DNA of 64,000 nt from Novosphingobium fuchskuhlense (GCF_001519075.1 NZ_KQ954245.1:124001-188000); one strand, 5' to 3'. Positions 32,993 to 42,052 are shown, numbered from the stretch's first letter. The notes: generated by a model from the sequence alone, not told the origin. A program made the numbers and translations.

Positions 32993-34420
32993 GTGGAGCA
33001 CACCGTGATCGCCCCCGAAGAGGCCGTGCCGACGCCCGCTGCGGCAGCGGACGGCCAGCGGGCGATCGCACGGCAAACGGGATCGCTTTCGCGGCGCATG
33101 CTGCTGATTGCGGTGGCGTGGATTTCGGTCCTGCTGCTGGGCGGCGGTCTTGCGCTTGACCGGACGATGGCGGGGCTCGCCACGAGCAATTTCGACAACC
33201 AGCTGGGCTACATGCTGACCGCGATGGTCGGTTCGGCCGAGATCGGGCCGGACGGCGAGGTGTTTTTCAACCGCGCACTGGGCGACCAGCGGTTCCTCGA
33301 GCCGAGCAGCGGGCTCTACTGGCAGATCTCGGGCAAGGGGCACGAGGATTTCCCGTCGCGGTCGCTGTGGGATCGCACGCTCAAGCTGAAAGGCGATCAC
33401 TTCGACGGCAGCCCGCATGTCTATGACAGCAGCCAGTTCGGCGGTGAGCGACTGCGGATCATCGAGCGGACGGTGATCCTGCCGGGCAGCCCGATCAGCT
33501 GGCAGTTCGCGGTGGCGGCGAGCCGCAGCGATCTCGACGCACAGATCCAGCGGATCCGGGCGATCCTGATCTGGTCGTTCGTGGTGCTGGGGCTGGGCCT
33601 GATCACGATGGCGGCGCTGCAGACCTATTATGGACTTGGTCCCTTGCGCCGCGTGCGGCGGGCGATTGCCGACATGCGCGAGGGCCAGGCGCGGCGGGTG
33701 GACGAGCCGCTGCCGCTCGAGGTGCAGCCGCTGGTGGAGGAAATCAACGGCCTGCTGGAGCACTCCGAGCGGCAGGCCGAGGAAGCGCGCACCCATGCGG
33801 GCAATCTCGCCCATGCGCTGAAGACACCGCTGACCGTGGTGATGAACGCCGCGACCGCCAAGGCCGACGACCTTGCGGACACGGTGATCCGCGAGGCGGC
33901 GGTGATGCGCCGCCAGGTTGACCACCATCTCGCCCGGGCCCGCGCGGTTGGCCGCCGTGCGACGGGCCTCTCGCGCGCCAGCGTGGGCGAAAGCGCCGAG
34001 GCGGTGGAGCGCGCGGTCACGCGGCTCTATCCCGCCGTGCGCTTTGACCTCGACGGCAACCGCGAGGCCAGCGTCGCGATTGAGCGGCAGGACCTCGACG
34101 AGATCCTCGGCAACCTCATCGAAAACGCTGCGAAATACGGAGGCGGCTCGGTCTTCGTGACGATCGACGCGGTGCCCGACGATCCGAAGCATTGCGAGAT
34201 CTGGATCGAGGACGACGGGATGGGCATTCCGGATGCGGCGCGCGGGCAGCTTTTCGCGCGGGGGGCCCGGCTCGATACCGGCAAGCCCGGGACCGGCCTT
34301 GGCCTTGCCATCGTGCGCGATGTGGCCGAGCTTTACGGCGGTTCGATCACGCTGGGCGAGAGCGAGGATCTGGGCGGCCTGATGGCGGTGCTGCGGCTGC
34401 CGCGCTCGGCGGGGAAGTAG
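32993..34420 (+). CDS. Sensor histidine kinase (PhoQ/QseC-like)
   Basis: 475 residues, GTG start. One helix near residues 38-55 and a second near 185-205 flank a periplasmic sensor domain of about 130 residues. Cytoplasmic features are a HAMP-like linker, the H-box NLAHALKTPLTVV, the N-box NLIENAAKYGG, and the G-boxes DDGMGIP and GTGLGLAIVRDVAELYGG. The pairing with the upstream regulator is certain from gene order. The signal is unknown, and the nearby PepSY protein may be an accessory sensor. Confidence 0.92.
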   Translation: MEHTVIAPEEAVPTPAAAADGQRAIARQTGSLSRRMLLIAVAWISVLLLGGGLALDRTMAGLATSNFDNQLGYMLTAMVGSAEIGPDGEVFFNRALGDQRFLEPSSGLYWQISGKGHEDFPSRSLWDRTLKLKGDHFDGSPHVYDSSQFGGERLRIIERTVILPGSPISWQFAVAASRSDLDAQIQRIRAILIWSFVVLGLGLITMAALQTYYGLGPLRRVRRAIADMREGQARRVDEPLPLEVQPLVEEINGLLEHSERQAEEARTHAGNLAHALKTPLTVVMNAATAKADDLADTVIREAAVMRRQVDHHLARARAVGRRATGLSRASVGESAEAVERAVTRLYPAVRFDLDGNREASVAIERQDLDEILGNLIENAAKYGGGSVFVTIDAVPDDPKHCEIWIEDDGMGIPDAARGQLFARGARLDTGKPGTGLGLAIVRDVAELYGGSITLGESEDLGGLMAVLRLPRSAGK

Positions 34421-34425
34421 GGCCC

Positions 34426-35319
34426 TCAGGCGCGCGGATGCGCGCTGCGGTAGACATCGAGCAGCGTGGCGGCATCGACTTTGGTGTAGATCTGGGTCGA
34501 GGACAGGCTGGCGTGGCCGAGCAGCTCTTGCAGGCTCCGAAGGTCCGCACCGGCGCCCAGCAGATGCGTGGCGAAGCTGTGGCGCAGCGCATGGGGCGTG
34601 GCCGTGGCCGGGAGGCCCAGCACCACGCGCGCGCGGGCGACGGCGCGCTGGATCATGCCTTGCGCGAGTGGGCCGCCCTTGGCACCGCGAAACAGCGGTG
34701 CCTGGCGGTCGAGCGGGAAGGGGACCTTGGCGGCATAGTCTTCCACCGCCGCCTTAACGATGGGCAGGATCGGCACGACGCGCTGGCGCCCGCCCTTGCC
34801 GGTGACGGTGAGCGCGTCTCCCAGCGGCAGGACGCCGGCCGTGAGCGAGAGCGCCTCGGCGATCCGCAGGCCCGCGCCATAGAGCAGCAGGAGCACGGCC
34901 CGATCGCGCGCGCCGATCCAGGGTTCGGTGCCTTCGTCCGCGACCATGGCGGCGAGGTTCACCGCCTCATCCGGGGTGACAGGGCGGGGCAGGCCCTTCT
35001 TGATCCGGGGCCCGCGCAGGCGCGGTGGCGGGGCGTCCGCGCCGCCGGCCTGCGTGCGGGCGAAGGCGAGGAAAGCCTTGAGGGCCGAGAGTTCGCGCGC
35101 GGCAGAGACGTTGCCGATGCCGTCTGCGCGGCGGGCGGCAAGCTGGGTGCGGACATCGCCGACGTCGAGCTTCGCGAGGGCGGTCCAGTCGTGCGGGGGC
35201 GGCAGCACGGCGAGGAAGCGCGCGGCGGTTGCGACATAGGCGCGCACGGTGTGGGGCGAGCGGCGGCGGGCCAGCGAGAGGTGGCCCCCCCAGGCTTCGA
35301 GCAGATCGGGCGCGCTCAT
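34426..35319 (-). CDS. xerC: Tyrosine recombinase XerC
   Basis: 297 residues, the standard size for chromosome-dimer-resolving XerC. The N-terminal SAM-like DNA-binding domain has RRRSPHTVRAYVATAARFL. The catalytic domain has the Arg in GAGLRIAEAL, the Lys in GKGGRQR, HALRHSFATHLLGAG (His and Arg), the second His in LLGHASLSSTQIYT, and the Tyr in that last motif. It acts with XerD at dif. It overlaps hemW by 4 bp (ATGA) and is not linked to a mobile element. Confidence 0.93.
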   Translation of the reverse strand: MSAPDLLEAWGGHLSLARRRSPHTVRAYVATAARFLAVLPPPHDWTALAKLDVGDVRTQLAARRADGIGNVSAARELSALKAFLAFARTQAGGADAPPPRLRGPRIKKGLPRPVTPDEAVNLAAMVADEGTEPWIGARDRAVLLLLYGAGLRIAEALSLTAGVLPLGDALTVTGKGGRQRVVPILPIVKAAVEDYAAKVPFPLDRQAPLFRGAKGGPLAQGMIQRAVARARVVLGLPATATPHALRHSFATHLLGAGADLRSLQELLGHASLSSTQIYTKVDAATLLDVYRSAHPRA

Positions 35320-36467
35320 GCCGCCACGAGGCCGGCGGGGACAAGCTCCGCCAGCAGACCGTCAAGCAGCGGCATGCCGGCCTCGGTCACGATCAGCCTG
35401 TCTGCCCGCTCGGCAAGGAGGCCCTTGCCTGCGTAGAACGCCCGCTTGGCCGGATCGATCAGATCGGTTTCGGCAAGGCCGAAACGCGCCGCGAGCGCGG
35501 CGGGCGCGATGCCTTCGGCAAGCCGCAGGCCCATGAGGAGTGCCTCGGCCGCCTGCTCGCGCGCGCCGAGTTCGCGGATATCGGCAATGCCGTGGTGCTG
35601 GGCGCTGATGGCCTTGAGGAAGTTCTCGGGCTTGCGGTGGCGTACGGTGGCGAAGCCGCCGCGCCGGCCGTGGGCTCCGGGGCCAATCCCCGCGTAATCC
35701 TGATAGCGCCAGTAGACGAGGTTGTGGCGGCTTTCCTCGCCCGGGCGAGCGTGGTTGCTGATTTCGTAGGCGGGGAGGCCAGCGGCGCTGGTGAGCTCGC
35801 GCGTGAGGGCGAAGAGATCGCCTGCCGCATCGTCATCGAGCGGGGTGAAGCGCCCCTCGCGCACCAGCGTGGCGAAGCGCGTGCCGGGTTCGATGGTGAG
35901 CTGGTAGAGCGAGAGATGGCCGGTGCCGAGCGCGAGCGCGCGGGCGAGTTCGGCCTCCCACAGGTCCGGCGTGTGATCGGGGCGGGCGTAGATCAGATCG
36001 AAGCTGACACGGGCGAAATGGCGCTGCGCCACCTCCAGCGCGGCGAGGCCCTCTGCGGCATCGTGGAGGCGGCCAAGGAAGGTGAGCGCGCTGTCATCGA
36101 GCGCCTGCAGGCCGAGCGAGACGCGGTTGATGCCGGCCCCCGCGAGGGCCGCGAAATTGGCCGCTTCGACCGAGGAGGGATTGGCCTCCAGCGTGATCTC
36201 GATATCGGGCGCAAAGCGCCAGTGGCGGGCGGCGGCTTCGATCAGCGTGGCGACCAGCGCAGGCGGCATCAGCGAGGGGGTGCCGCCGCCGAAGAATATC
36301 GAGGTGAGCGTCTGCCCGCCGGTCAGCGCGGCTTCGTGCGCCATGTCGGCGAGGAGCGCTTCCTGCCATGCCGCAAGGTCGGTCCGTTCGCGGACATGGC
36401 TATTGAAATCGCAATAGGGGCACTTGGCGAGGCAGAACGGCCAGTGGATATAAAGGGCAAAGGCCAT
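35316..36467 (-). CDS. hemW: Radical SAM haem chaperone HemW
   Basis: 383 residues. The N-terminal YIHWPFCLAKCPYCDFNSH contains the CxxxCxxC cluster ligands plus the extra Cys region expected for HemW (not the oxygen-independent coproporphyrinogen oxidase HemN). FFGGGTPSLM and ITLEANPSSVE are SAM-pocket motifs. YWRYQDYAGIGPGAHG is another family mark. HemW delivers haem to membrane respiratory enzymes. ATG at 36467 is selected because it lies 7 residues before the first motif, whereas the longer frame runs into the divergent CAP gene. Confidence 0.92.
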   Translation of the reverse strand: MAFALYIHWPFCLAKCPYCDFNSHVRERTDLAAWQEALLADMAHEAALTGGQTLTSIFFGGGTPSLMPPALVATLIEAAARHWRFAPDIEITLEANPSSVEAANFAALAGAGINRVSLGLQALDDSALTFLGRLHDAAEGLAALEVAQRHFARVSFDLIYARPDHTPDLWEAELARALALGTGHLSLYQLTIEPGTRFATLVREGRFTPLDDDAAGDLFALTRELTSAAGLPAYEISNHARPGEESRHNLVYWRYQDYAGIGPGAHGRRGGFATVRHRKPENFLKAISAQHHGIADIRELGAREQAAEALLMGLRLAEGIAPAALAARFGLAETDLIDPAKRAFYAGKGLLAERADRLIVTEAGMPLLDGLLAELVPAGLVAA

Positions 36468-36529
36468 GCCCCTTTCCAGCCTGACTCGGGCTGGTAAAGT
36501 CAAGGCCCAAAGCTGAGGGAACAGCGCAT

Positions 36530-37189
36530 ATGCCCCGCATTCGAGCCCTTGCGACCATTGCCATTGCCGCACTGGCCGGCGCTTCGCCGCTGGCGGCCGA
36601 AGTCACCGTGGTGCCGACCGAGACCGTGGCGGCGCGCCTGCTTGCGGCGCACAATGCCGAACGGGTGCGGCGGGGCGTGAAACCGCTCGTCTGGAGCGCC
36701 AAGCTAGCGGATCACGCCAGGACATGGGCGCAGACGCTGGCCGTGTCCGACATGTTCGAACATGCGCCGGTGGGGGCCGATGGCGGAGAGGGGGAAAACC
36801 TCTGGACCGGCACCAAAGGGGACTTCACCCCCGAAGAGATGATCGGTTTCTTCATCGACGAGAGCAAGCAGTTCAAGTCCGGCGCTTTTCCGGACGTTTC
36901 GACCACCGGGCGCTGGGAGGATGTGGGGCACTATACCCAGCTGGTGTGGAAGGACACGCGCGAGGTCGGTTGCGCGGTTGTGCGCAATACGCAGCGCGAT
37001 TTTCTGGTGTGCCGCTATTGGCCGGCGGGCAATGTCGTGGGACAGCCGGTCTACTCTTATGCGCCGGCGGCCAAGCCCGCAGCCGCAGCCGCAGCCGCTG
37101 CACCGGCGCCGGCAAAGGCCGGCCCCGCGAAAATCAGTCCATCAGCGCCGAAGAAACGAGCTTCGAAAAAGCGTCGGCGCGGTGGCTGA
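36530..37189 (+). CDS. Secreted CAP-domain (SCP/PR1-like) protein
   Basis: 219 residues. A signal peptide ends at about residue 22 (PLAAE). The CAP domain shows LLAAHNAERVRRGVKPLVWSAKLADHA, FEHAPVG, GENLW, VGHYTQLVWKDTREVGCAV and CRYWPAGN, covering the usual His/Glu pocket and the paired cysteines. An alanine-rich linker leads to a very basic tail, [12 protein letters not shown]. The role in bacteria is poorly known. Its last 56 bp overlap the 3' end of convergent rdgB, so the basic tail is encoded over rdgB sequence. GAGGGA lies 9 bp before the ATG. Confidence 0.87.
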   Translation: MPRIRALATIAIAALAGASPLAAEVTVVPTETVAARLLAAHNAERVRRGVKPLVWSAKLADHARTWAQTLAVSDMFEHAPVGADGGEGENLWTGTKGDFTPEEMIGFFIDESKQFKSGAFPDVSTTGRWEDVGHYTQLVWKDTREVGCAVVRNTQRDFLVCRYWPAGNVVGQPVYSYAPAAKPAAAAAAAAPAPAKAGPAKISPSAPKKRASKKRRRGG

Positions 37190-37763
37190 TCCTGTGCTTT
37201 TCGGCCGGGTCGAGTTCGGCGAAGGTGCGGCTGTCGCCTGAGGGTACGAACACCGGATCATAGCCGAAGCCCATCGTGCCGCGTGGCGGCCAGGTGAGCG
37301 TGCCGGGGGCGCGGCCTTCGAACACGGCCTCGCGGCCATCGGGCCACGCGAGCGCGAGGACGCAGGCGAACCAGCAGTCGCGCAGGGTATCGGGGCCGAG
37401 TTCGGCCAGCTTGCCCTCGACCTTGCCCATGGCCATGTACCAGTCGCGGCCCGGCCCGCCCTCAAACGGCGCGGCTTCGGCCCAGTCGGCGGTGTAGACG
37501 CCGGGCGCGCCGCCGAGTGCTGCCACGCAGAGCCCGGAATCATCGGCCAGCGCAGGCAGACCGGACGCGCTGGCCGAGGCGTGGGCCTTGATCAGCGCGT
37601 TTTCGGCAAAGGTCGTGCCCGTCTCGGCAGGCTCGGGAAGCCCGAGTTCGCCCGCCGAGAGGCAGTCCATCCCATAGGGTTCCAGCAGCGCCCGGATCTC
37701 GCGCAGCTTGCCCGCATTGTGCGTGGCGATGACGAGTTTCCCGGGCTGCAGCAGGCGTGTCAC
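37134..37763 (-). CDS. rdgB: dITP/XTP pyrophosphatase RdgB
   Basis: 209-residue Ham1/RdgB protein that removes deaminated purine nucleotides (dITP, XTP) from the pool. Motifs are [13 protein letters not shown], the ADDSGL acidic motif, and [11 protein letters not shown]. The GTG start at 37763 overlaps the rph stop (GTGA). rph-rdgB-hemW/xerC order is common in alphaproteobacteria, and here the CAP gene sits between. The 3' end overlaps the convergent CAP gene by 56 bp. Confidence 0.94.
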   Translation of the reverse strand: MTRLLQPGKLVIATHNAGKLREIRALLEPYGMDCLSAGELGLPEPAETGTTFAENALIKAHASASASGLPALADDSGLCVAALGGAPGVYTADWAEAAPFEGGPGRDWYMAMGKVEGKLAELGPDTLRDCWFACVLALAWPDGREAVFEGRAPGTLTWPPRGTMGFGYDPVFVPSGDSRTFAELDPAEKHRISHRADAFSKLVSSALMD

Positions 37764-38476
37764 CGGGCCACAGCCTTGTCCTGCGCAGCGAAGATCTCGG
37801 CGCAGCCGATGCGGGCAAGGCGCAGGAGGCGCAGCAGGCCTTCCTCGTCGTAGGTTGCGCCTTCCGCCGTCGCCTGCACTTCGGCGATATGGCCACCCTC
37901 GATCAGCACGAAGTTGGCATCGGCATCGGCCGAGCTGTCCTCGATATAGTCGAGATCGAGCACCGGGGTGCCCTGATGGATGCCGCAGGAAATCGCGGCG
38001 ACCTTGCGGGTGAGCGGATCTTCCTTGATCGCGCCGCTGTCGAGCAGCCCCTGCACCGCGAGGCGCAGCGCGATCCACGCGCCCGAGATCGAGGCGGTGC
38101 GGGTCCCGCCGTCGGCCTGGATGACGTCGCAATCGAGCGTGATCTGGCGTTCGCCGAGCTTCTTGAGATCGGTGACAGCGCGCAAGGAGCGGCCGATCAG
38201 GCGCTGGATTTCCTGCGTGCGGCCCGATTGCTTGCCCTTGGCTGCCTCGCGGCTGCCGCGCGTGTGTGTGGCGCGGGGGAGCATCGAGTATTCCGCCGTG
38301 ACCCAGCCTTCGCCCTTGCCGCGCATGAAGGGCGGCACGCGCTCTTCAACCGAGGCGGTGACGAGCACCTTGGTATCTCCGAAACCGATCAGCACCGAGC
38401 CTTCGGCGTGCTTGGTGAAACCGGTCTGAACCGTGATCGCGCGCATCTCGTCTGCGGCGCGGCCTGAAGGACGCAT
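37760..38476 (-). CDS. rph: Ribonuclease PH
   Basis: 238 residues. Phosphorolytic 3'-to-5' exoribonuclease that trims tRNA 3' ends. The family start is [49 protein letters not shown] and [15 protein letters not shown] are conserved phosphate- and RNA-binding segments. The length is normal. ATG 38476 is 136 bp from the divergent hrcA start. Confidence 0.96.
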   Translation of the reverse strand: MRPSGRAADEMRAITVQTGFTKHAEGSVLIGFGDTKVLVTASVEERVPPFMRGKGEGWVTAEYSMLPRATHTRGSREAAKGKQSGRTQEIQRLIGRSLRAVTDLKKLGERQITLDCDVIQADGGTRTASISGAWIALRLAVQGLLDSGAIKEDPLTRKVAAISCGIHQGTPVLDLDYIEDSSADADANFVLIEGGHIAEVQATAEGATYDEEGLLRLLRLARIGCAEIFAAQDKAVAR

Positions 38477-38578
38477 GGGAATTCCTTTGTCTGCTGTTCG
38501 CGACGCCTTTAGCCCGCGCGGAGCGGAATGAAAGGCCCCCCGGTGCGAAAAGGCTGTGTTCCACAGGGCGCGGCTGCT

Positions 38579-38606
38579 TTGACGGGCGGGCAAAACGCCC
38601 TAGATA
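38579..38606 (+). promoter_or_regulatory. Candidate sigma-70 promoter of hrcA, giving a leaderless start
   Basis: TTGACG (38579-38584) and TAGATA (38601-38606) are separated by 16 bp. The hrcA ATG is at 38613, six bases past the -10 box. Transcription would begin at or next to the ATG, so the message would have almost no 5' leader. No ribosome-binding site is visible upstream of the ATG, which agrees. Confidence 0.5.
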
Positions 38607-38612
38607 GGCGCC

Positions 38613-39677
38613 ATGGCTGGACCTGGACTTTCCGAACTCACGCTGCGAGCCCGCGAAATCTTCCGGCTGGTGGTCGAGGGCTATATTGCCAATGGCCAGC
38701 CCGTTGGCTCGCGCACAATTGCGGGGAGCGGAGCGGTGGGGCTTTCGCCTGCCTCGATCCGCTCGGTGCTGCAGGAATTGCAGGACGCAGGGCTGCTCGC
38801 CGCGCCCCATACCAGCGCAGGGCGGATGCCGACCGAGGTTGGCCTGAGGCTGTTTGTCGACGGGATCATGCAGGCGGCCGAACCCTCGCTTGCGGAGCGC
38901 ACGCAGATCGAGCGGGGGCTGGCGGAAGGGGGTACGATCGAGGCGGCACTGGCGGCGGCGAGTTCGACGCTTTCGGATCTTTCGGCGGCGGCGGGCGTCG
39001 TCATGGTGCCGCGCCGGGAAATGCGGCTTGCCCAGATTTCCTTCGTACCACTGGGGCAGGCGCGCGCGCTGGTGGTGCTGGTGGGAGATGACGGCAGCGT
39101 CGAGAACCGCGTGATCGATCTGCCGAGCGCGGCCAGTGCCTCGGCGCTGGAGCAGGCGGGCAACTACCTGACTGCGCGGATGGCGGGGCGGACCCTGGCC
39201 GATGCCTTGCGGGCGATCCGCGCCGAGATCGCGAGCGGGCGCTCGGCGCTCGATACGGCAAGCGCGGCGCTGGTCGAACGCGGCCTTGCCGTGTGGAGCC
39301 GCGATGCGGCGCAGCGGCCGGTGCTGGTGGTGCGGGGCCAGGCCAACCTGCTCGACGAGGCTGCGCTGGGCGATATTGAGCGGGTGCGGCAGTTGCTCGA
39401 CGAACTGGAAAGCGCGGAGGCGATTGCGAACGTGCTCGATGCCGCGCGCGAGGCGGACAGCGCGCGCATTTTCATCGGCAGCGAGAACCGGTTGTTCTCG
39501 CTCTCCGGCTCATCGGTGATCGCCGCGCCGTGGCGAGACGGGGAGGGGCGCGTGGTCGGTGTGGTGGGCGTTATCGGGCCGACGCGGTTGAATTATGCGC
39601 GGGTTGTCCCCATGGTTGATTTCACGGCTCAATCCTTGAGCAGGATCATCACGCAAGACGGATTTGGTAGAAAATGA
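38613..39677 (+). CDS. hrcA: Heat-inducible transcription repressor HrcA
   Basis: 354 residues. The N-terminal winged helix-turn-helix is LTLRAREIFRLVVEGYIANGQPVGSRTIA, followed by SIRSVLQELQDAGLLAAPHTSAGRMPTE. The central GAF-like part and the C-terminal VVGVVGVIGPTRLNYARVVPMVD are typical. HrcA normally represses groESL through CIRCE elements. I find no CIRCE (TTAGCACTC-N9-GAGTGCTAA) beside hrcA, grpE or dnaK, so its targets are presumably elsewhere. It overlaps grpE by ATGA. Confidence 0.95.
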   Translation: MAGPGLSELTLRAREIFRLVVEGYIANGQPVGSRTIAGSGAVGLSPASIRSVLQELQDAGLLAAPHTSAGRMPTEVGLRLFVDGIMQAAEPSLAERTQIERGLAEGGTIEAALAAASSTLSDLSAAAGVVMVPRREMRLAQISFVPLGQARALVVLVGDDGSVENRVIDLPSAASASALEQAGNYLTARMAGRTLADALRAIRAEIASGRSALDTASAALVERGLAVWSRDAAQRPVLVVRGQANLLDEAALGDIERVRQLLDELESAEAIANVLDAAREADSARIFIGSENRLFSLSGSSVIAAPWRDGEGRVVGVVGVIGPTRLNYARVVPMVDFTAQSLSRIITQDGFGRK

Positions 39678-40237
39678 CTGATAACGACACGCGCCCGCAG
39701 GACCCGGAAGTGGCGGCGGAACTGGAAGGCGTGCCTTCCGAGCTCACCGATGGCGGCGATGTGCAGGCCGAATTGCTGGAGGCCTTGAAGGCGGATCTCG
39801 AGGCGGCGAAGCAGGACGTGCTCTACGCCAAGGCGGAGACGCAGAACGTGCGCCGCCGCATGGAAAAGGAAGTGGCCGATACCCGCGCCTATGCCGCGAC
39901 GGCCTTTGCGCGCGACATTCTCTCGGTTGCCGACAACCTTTCGCGCGCGCTGGAGACGATCCCGGCAGAGCTGCGCGAGGACGACAAGATGAAGAACCTT
40001 GTCGCCGGGCTGGAAGCGACGGGGCGCGAGATCGAGAAGGTGTTTGCGAGCCACGGCATCAGCCGGATCGCGGCCAAGGGCCTGCCGCTCGATCCGCACC
40101 AGCACCAGGCAATGCTGGAAATCCCCTCCAACGATGTGGAGCCGGGCACCGTGCTGCAGGAACTGCAGGCCGGCTACATGATCAAGGACCGCCTGCTGCG
40201 CGCCGCCATGGTGGCGGTGGCGAAGAAGCCGGATTGA
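39674..40237 (+). CDS. grpE: Nucleotide exchange factor GrpE
   Basis: 187 residues. A charged disordered start is followed by a long helix (DVQAELLEALKADLEAAKQDVLYAKAE), then the family motif DNLSRALETIP. The beta domain ends with GTVLQELQAGYMIKDRLLRAAMV. It exchanges ADP on DnaK. It overlaps hrcA by 4 bp, and its stop directly abuts the stop of the convergent isochorismatase-like gene. dnaK is 2 kb away, not adjacent. Confidence 0.95.
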   Translation: MTDNDTRPQDPEVAAELEGVPSELTDGGDVQAELLEALKADLEAAKQDVLYAKAETQNVRRRMEKEVADTRAYAATAFARDILSVADNLSRALETIPAELREDDKMKNLVAGLEATGREIEKVFASHGISRIAAKGLPLDPHQHQAMLEIPSNDVEPGTVLQELQAGYMIKDRLLRAAMVAVAKKPD

Positions 40238-40909
40238 TCAGGCGCCCAGCAGCCCCAACACCTCGTCCGTGTCGTAAAGGTCCGCGAACACGAACGCCAT
40301 GCTGTGGAGCGTGGCGGCGTGTTCGACATCGGTCAACGCCGCGTTCGCGTCGGCGGCAAACAGGACGCGGTAGTTGAACTGCATCGCATCGCGCGCGGTG
40401 CTCTCGCAGCAGCAGTTGGTGAGCGTGCCGGTGATGAGGACAGTATCGATCCCGCGCGCCTTGAGCACGGCGTCCAGATCGCTGGTGCCGGGGGTGAAGC
40501 CGCTGAAGCGGTGCTTGTCGACCACGGCGTCGCCGGGCTCGACATCGAGTGCCGGCCAGAAATCGTGATAGTGCGCGCCGGGCGTGAAGGCAGCGCGGTG
40601 GGCGGCAGCGCCGGTGCCGAGGCGGCGGACGAAGACTGACCAGCTTGCCGCATCGGGCGTGGTGAAGCGCAGGAACACATTGAGCCCGCCTGACGCGCGC
40701 ACGGCAGCGCTTATGCGGTTGATGTTGCCGACGATCTCGCGCGCCATCGGGACTTCGACCGGCGAGCCCGGCTCCATGAAACCGTTCTGCATATCGACGC
40801 AGATGTGGGCGACGCGCTGCGGGTCGATATCGTCGAACACGTTGCGGACGCCGCCGCGCGCGGCAGCGACGGCATCGAGAATGACGTGGTGGTCTACGGT
40901 GTGGGGCAT
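40238..40909 (-). CDS. Isochorismatase-family cysteine hydrolase
   Basis: 223 residues. The catalytic triad of the family is visible: Asp in VAHICVDMQNGF, Lys in AVVDKHRFSGF, and Cys in GTLTNCCCESTARDAM. Members include nicotinamidases, N-carbamoylsarcosine and ureidoacrylate amidohydrolases. The substrate cannot be assigned. It may be the last gene of a minus-strand set with the HELVH protein and the PCu(A)C lipoprotein, but 88 bp separate it from its neighbour, so the link is weak. ATG 40909 is chosen because the longer frame has no sensible start. Confidence 0.85.
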   Translation of the reverse strand: MPHTVDHHVILDAVAAARGGVRNVFDDIDPQRVAHICVDMQNGFMEPGSPVEVPMAREIVGNINRISAAVRASGGLNVFLRFTTPDAASWSVFVRRLGTGAAAHRAAFTPGAHYHDFWPALDVEPGDAVVDKHRFSGFTPGTSDLDAVLKARGIDTVLITGTLTNCCCESTARDAMQFNYRVLFAADANAALTDVEHAATLHSMAFVFADLYDTDEVLGLLGA

Positions 40910-40997
40910 CGGGGCATCCTCGTGTCTCGTTGGATGCTGCCGTGCCGAAGGGGCGAGGGCCAGCGGCTTGTTCGGGGCGTTTCGGCTGGCGGAACGG

Positions 40998-41504
40998 TCA
41001 GGCGAGACGCGCGTCGTCCGCGCCGAAGGGGAGCACTGCCCGCAACGCGTCAAGCGGCGGCGCGCCGGGCTGCGGGCGACCGCGCGCTGCCAGGAAGGCA
41101 TGGCGCACGAGTTCGGCCTGCTGCTCGATGCCATAGGCGGTGAACGGCTTGCCCGGGACGAAGCGGTAGGCATAGCGGCAGAAGGGATGCCGCGCGACCG
41201 GCAGATAGAAGCGGCCGCGCTGCTGGGTTTGCCAGACATGCACCAGTTCGTGGATGAACAGGCCCTGCAGACCGAGCGGAGCCGTGCTGAAGTCGTCGCG
41301 GTAATGCGGGCCATCCGGGTGAAAATGGATGTGGCCCATCGGTGCCATCACCGTGCCGCGCGGCTGGAAGGGAAAGAAGCGCCGGCGCCATAGGCGCACC
41401 GGCGCCAGATCGATTGCTGTGCCGAACACGCCCCGCGCCAGCGCCGCTTCGCCGGCTGTCAGCGGGCGCGCGCCGCCCGGCGGAACCGCCTCAGCCCCGC
41501 TCAC
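40998..41504 (-). CDS. Small putative zinc-protein with HELVH motif
   Basis: 168 residues, no signal peptide or membrane helix seen. The only strong motif is LFIHELVHVWQTQ near the middle, which fits an HExxH zinc site (HELVH), preceded by HIHFHPDGPHYRDD. A further acidic ligand could lie in EQQAELVRHAF. Similar sphingomonad proteins are often labelled vgr-related, without functional proof. It shares a 4-bp ATGA overlap with the upstream copper lipoprotein gene and is followed by the hydrolase. Peptidase activity is possible but unproved. Confidence 0.65.
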   Translation of the reverse strand: MSGAEAVPPGGARPLTAGEAALARGVFGTAIDLAPVRLWRRRFFPFQPRGTVMAPMGHIHFHPDGPHYRDDFSTAPLGLQGLFIHELVHVWQTQQRGRFYLPVARHPFCRYAYRFVPGKPFTAYGIEQQAELVRHAFLAARGRPQPGAPPLDALRAVLPFGADDARLA

Positions 41505-42052
41505 ATGTGGTCCATCATGCCTTCCATGGCGCCGACTTCCTCGACCTTGGCGAAAGCACTGACCTTGTCGCCATTGGCCAGCGTGAAAGTGACCTCGACG
41601 TCCTTGCCGGGCTTCACCGTGCTGGCGAGGTTGAACAGCATGACGTGGTAGCCGCCAGCCTTGAATTCAGCCGGCTTTTCCTGGCTGAATTCCACCGAGG
41701 TGACCTTGTCCATCGACGAGACGCCGTTCTCGGTCTTCGTCTCGTGCATTTCGGCGCGCTCGGCACCATCGACGTGGATGGCGACGAGCTGGTTCGGCTT
41801 GCCGGCATCCTGCTGGATCGTGAAATAGAGCACACCGGGATTGCCCGGCACGGTCGGCAGCTTGATCACGGGTTCGATCACACTGACGTTCGGCGCATTG
41901 TCCGGGGCGAGTGGATCGGATTTGGTGCCCGGCGCGGAAGCCGCGGCGGAGGCCGATGCGGCGGCATCCGGCGCGTTGCCGCTGCAGGCAGCGAGCGCAA
42001 GAAGGCTCGTTGCCGCGAGGGCCGCAAGGGCCATGGAACGGATGGGGCGCAT
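41501..42052 (-). CDS. PCu(A)C-type periplasmic copper chaperone lipoprotein
   Basis: 183 residues. The signal ends in a lipobox (LLALAAC, Cys at about residue 23), so the protein should be lipid-anchored. An Ala/Ser-rich linker follows. The PCu(A)C domain carries AEMHETKTENGVSSM and GGYHVMLFNLA, giving the expected Met and His copper ligands (H-x10-M-x21-H-x-M pattern). Family members deliver Cu(I) to the CuA centre of cytochrome c oxidase. It is divergent from dnaK. Confidence 0.88.
   Translation of the reverse strand: MRPIRSMALAALAATSLLALAACSGNAPDAAASASAAASAPGTKSDPLAPDNAPNVSVIEPVIKLPTVPGNPGVLYFTIQQDAGKPNQLVAIHVDGAERAEMHETKTENGVSSMDKVTSVEFSQEKPAEFKAGGYHVMLFNLASTVKPGKDVEVTFTLANGDKVSAFAKVEEVGAMEGMMDHM

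Noticed and set aside
38477..38612. Search for a CIRCE operator at hrcA, as well as before dnaK (42053-42222).
   Set aside because: No TTAGCACTC/GAGTGCTAA pair or close variant is present in either gap.
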